DNA of 64,000 bases, taken from Sporopachydermia quercuum. Lineage: Eukaryota; Ascomycota; Sporopachydermiomycetes; Sporopachydermiales; Sporopachydermiaceae. Position 1 is the stretch's first letter; each line of letters starts with the position of its first letter. The DNA lies in contig BCGN01000004.1 in the NCBI GenBank assembly GCA_001599295.1, forward strand, positions 1,427,676-1,491,675. The letters are read 5' to 3'. Below the pieces are notes generated by a model, which searched no databases, was not told where the DNA came from, and saw only the letters and a program-made list of their open reading frames with translations. The position numbers were made by a program, and so were the translations under genes. Of the stretch, positions 62,234-64,000 are shown piece after piece.

Positions 62234-62926
62234 TCTATAAGGATCAGCATAGATTTTCTACAGACACGGTGTATTATACATAATATAATTTTCATCCACC
62301 CATCTTTTTTTGCATTATTTTTTCTCCTAGAGATACCTGCTTCAATCGACATGAGCATTCTAAGCCTATGCGTGATACGGTTCCTTCCATCGGTCAAAAA
62401 CACTTTTTGTTCCCTTTCTTTGTATTGAACCCTCCAAACTATCGAATGTCTCATATACTGCAAACCAAGATGTAGAGTTAGATCATATTAATTATATGCC
62501 TTCTGTAAATTCTCCCAATGTTGTAAATCGATTTTGCAATACAATCGCTTCCCCAAGTTTCCACATAATATTCAGACCCTTTCTAATCAAAAAGTCACCC
62601 CGTTGTCCAATATCCCAGAGGGATCTAATTAAGTCAACCAAACCCTAACATCATTCATTACCTTTTTGTGGCATAAGTCTCTCCTCTAACAAAAGCTCAT
62701 CAGGGATAAAAGATCATTCGTTTCGCTATTCAATCACGCGATAAAACCGATTAAATGCTTTTAAATGATTGTTGATAATACAAATGGATGCAGCGGTTGG
62801 TTTAAAAGCTTGATTAAATGTCTGGCTATTAGTCCACGTTTTGATTCGTTGTCCTTGAATATGCTCAACTACTAGTTTTTTTGACTGCTGTTAGATGGAT
62901 AAATAACAATCGGAGTTACGCAATTT
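62234..62926. other. RRP45 3' / upstream region of the right-edge gene
   Basis: About 0.7 kb with no gene. The minus frame at 62221-62463 overlaps the RRP45 stop and looks spurious. Confidence 0.5.
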
Positions 62927-64000
62927 ATGCAATCACGAAAGATGACAGGTTCAATTCTCATTCAACAACTTTCAGCGAAGTTACAGCAATTCAAGTTGAT
63001 TGATAAATTCAGAATTTTTGATATTTCTCAGTATATTAATATAAGTACAGCATTTTATGTCTTACTACCTGCTTTACTAGCTCTCTACCTCTATATCCAT
63101 GTTTCAGATAAATGGACTGATGTTCATGAGTTAAGTTTAGCTGCACAGTCCTCTATATCAAACAGCAGACATAGAAATGAGACTGCAGTTTATAGAAATC
63201 ATGAAACAGGACATGGACTACCACTTTTATCTGGCTTGCAACTACCCTATGGTTATAGATTGAGAGATGGAAATGTCAAAGATTTCTGGAAGTTATGTCA
63301 AACGAAGAACACTACAGTTCAATTCGTGAAAGATGGATTTATCAGTTGCAAGATTGGCACTCGGCAGTTCTCGACATTACTGGAAGTTGTTAAAAAGAAG
63401 TCAAACCGTATTCGACAAGCAGTTGGCGCAGAAGAAGACATCAGAAACACAATTATTGCTATTTGGATTCATCCTTCGTCTTTTCTTCAAATTGAAGTGT
63501 TCTCTTTTGTTGTTGGATGTTTGATAACTGATATCACAGTTCGCTTCATAGATCCAAATATTGAGAAAGTACAGAACGGTTTGTTAAATGAAGTCGATGT
63601 ACTTATTATTGATAACACTATACATAAACTTGTAAAATCTCAACTGCCAGAGAAATTGGGTTTAGCAATCTTATACCCTGCAAATGAGAACAACAACGTC
63701 ATAGTAAATAATGGTAAGATAGCAAAAACAAAAGTGGGGACTGGTAGTAGAGATGAAGATGATCAGTTTGACACTGCTGATCCTGAAGAATTTTATGGAT
63801 TTGGTGAAGAAGATGTATTGCAAATCACCAATCTGATGGAATATGCATTTGGCCCTAGTTTTGATGATGATGCCGATAATAGCTCAGATTATGGATTTGT
63901 TATTGATGATCAATTGAGCGCGCTCCCTGAAACTATTTACGATTACGAGTACACTTCAGATGAATTCAGCACTCGTTTCGAAATCGTAGTAAATGGCTCG
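62927..64000 (+). CDS. Unrecognised membrane-anchored protein, 3' end beyond window
   Basis: An ATG at 62927 opens a frame that stays open for 358 codons to the last base, so the gene continues to the right. Residues ~36-59 form one hydrophobic segment (INISTAFYVLLPALLALYLYIHV), suggesting a signal anchor. Then come a conserved-looking block (LPLLSGLQLPYGYRLRDGNVKDFWKLC), an alternating hydrophobic region (IIAIWIHPSSFLQIEVFSF) and an acidic, disordered stretch at about 285-350. I do not recognise the family. The alpha/beta-like pattern might fit an AMP-binding enzyme N-terminus, but no signature motif of that family is seen in the visible part. Confidence 0.75.
   Translation, partial: MQSRKMTGSILIQQLSAKLQQFKLIDKFRIFDISQYINISTAFYVLLPALLALYLYIHVSDKWTDVHELSLAAQSSISNSRHRNETAVYRNHETGHGLPLLSGLQLPYGYRLRDGNVKDFWKLCQTKNTTVQFVKDGFISCKIGTRQFSTLLEVVKKKSNRIRQAVGAEEDIRNTIIAIWIHPSSFLQIEVFSFVVGCLITDITVRFIDPNIEKVQNGLLNEVDVLIIDNTIHKLVKSQLPEKLGLAILYPANENNNVIVNNGKIAKTKVGTGSRDEDDQFDTADPEEFYGFGEEDVLQITNLMEYAFGPSFDDDADNSSDYGFVIDDQLSALPETIYDYEYTSDEFSTRFEIVVNGS

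Overview
This is an AT-rich budding-yeast nuclear contig (Saccharomycotina). It has compact, mostly intronless genes, an alpha-factor precursor with Kex2/Ste13 processing sites, and a trifunctional URA2. Five genes are spliced, with GTAAGT donors and a CTAAC branch point lying very close to the acceptor. CTG codons fall at conserved leucine positions (NIT2 codon 19, PRS5 codon 411, the SIN cdc14-like gene), so CUG reads as leucine and the CUG-Ser and CUG-Ala yeasts are unlikely. I cannot name the species. Scattered single n bases and one 100-n run show a draft short-read assembly.

Layout. 0-13.6 kb: 3' part of a molybdenum-cofactor sulfurase gene (+), IRC5 (-), RSC8 (+), YKE4 (+). 15.7-25.4 kb: SCP160 (+), alpha-factor gene (+), PRM10-like (-). 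28-50.3 kb: TRK1 (-), URA2 (+), SPT10 (-), NIT2 (+), FMP46 (+, spliced), MTC1 (-). 50.7-62.2 kb: SIN-type cdc14 (-, spliced), PRS5 (+), ESS1 (-, spliced), RNH202 (+), REX2 (-, spliced), stomatin-like SLP2 (-, spliced), RRP45 (+). The right edge cuts an unrecognised gene encoding a membrane-anchored protein.

Gene order keeps old neighbourhoods known from S. cerevisiae. The divergent RSC8/IRC5 pair matches YFR037C/YFR038W. URA2, TRK1, SPT10, NIT2 and MTC1 match members of the run YJL130C-YJL123C. RNH202 and RRP45 match YDR279W/YDR280W. Three genes here are, as far as I know, absent from S. cerevisiae but found in filamentous fungi or fission yeast: the Moco sulfurase, the SIN cdc14 protein and the mitochondrial stomatin. 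The lineage therefore keeps ancestral content while sharing Saccharomycetaceae-like synteny.

The genes are housekeeping genes: chromatin remodelling (IRC5, RSC8, SPT10), pyrimidine and PRPP synthesis (URA2, PRS5), ion transport (TRK1, YKE4), RNA/DNA hybrid and RNA turnover (RNH202, REX2, RRP45), and mating (alpha factor). I found no mobile element, rRNA, tRNA or CRISPR array. The most unusual items are: an insert of about 850 residues between the two helicase lobes of IRC5; loss of the zinc-binding cysteines in RSC8; the alpha-factor repeat, with a placeholder gap inside it; an ATG-only first coding exon in ESS1; a perfect 20-bp inverted repeat in a 2.7-kb gene-free region; a 24-bp perfect palindrome centred on CACGTG between cdc14 and PRS5; a probable leader intron in URA2; and a coding-looking exon between REX2 and SLP2 that no gene model explains.
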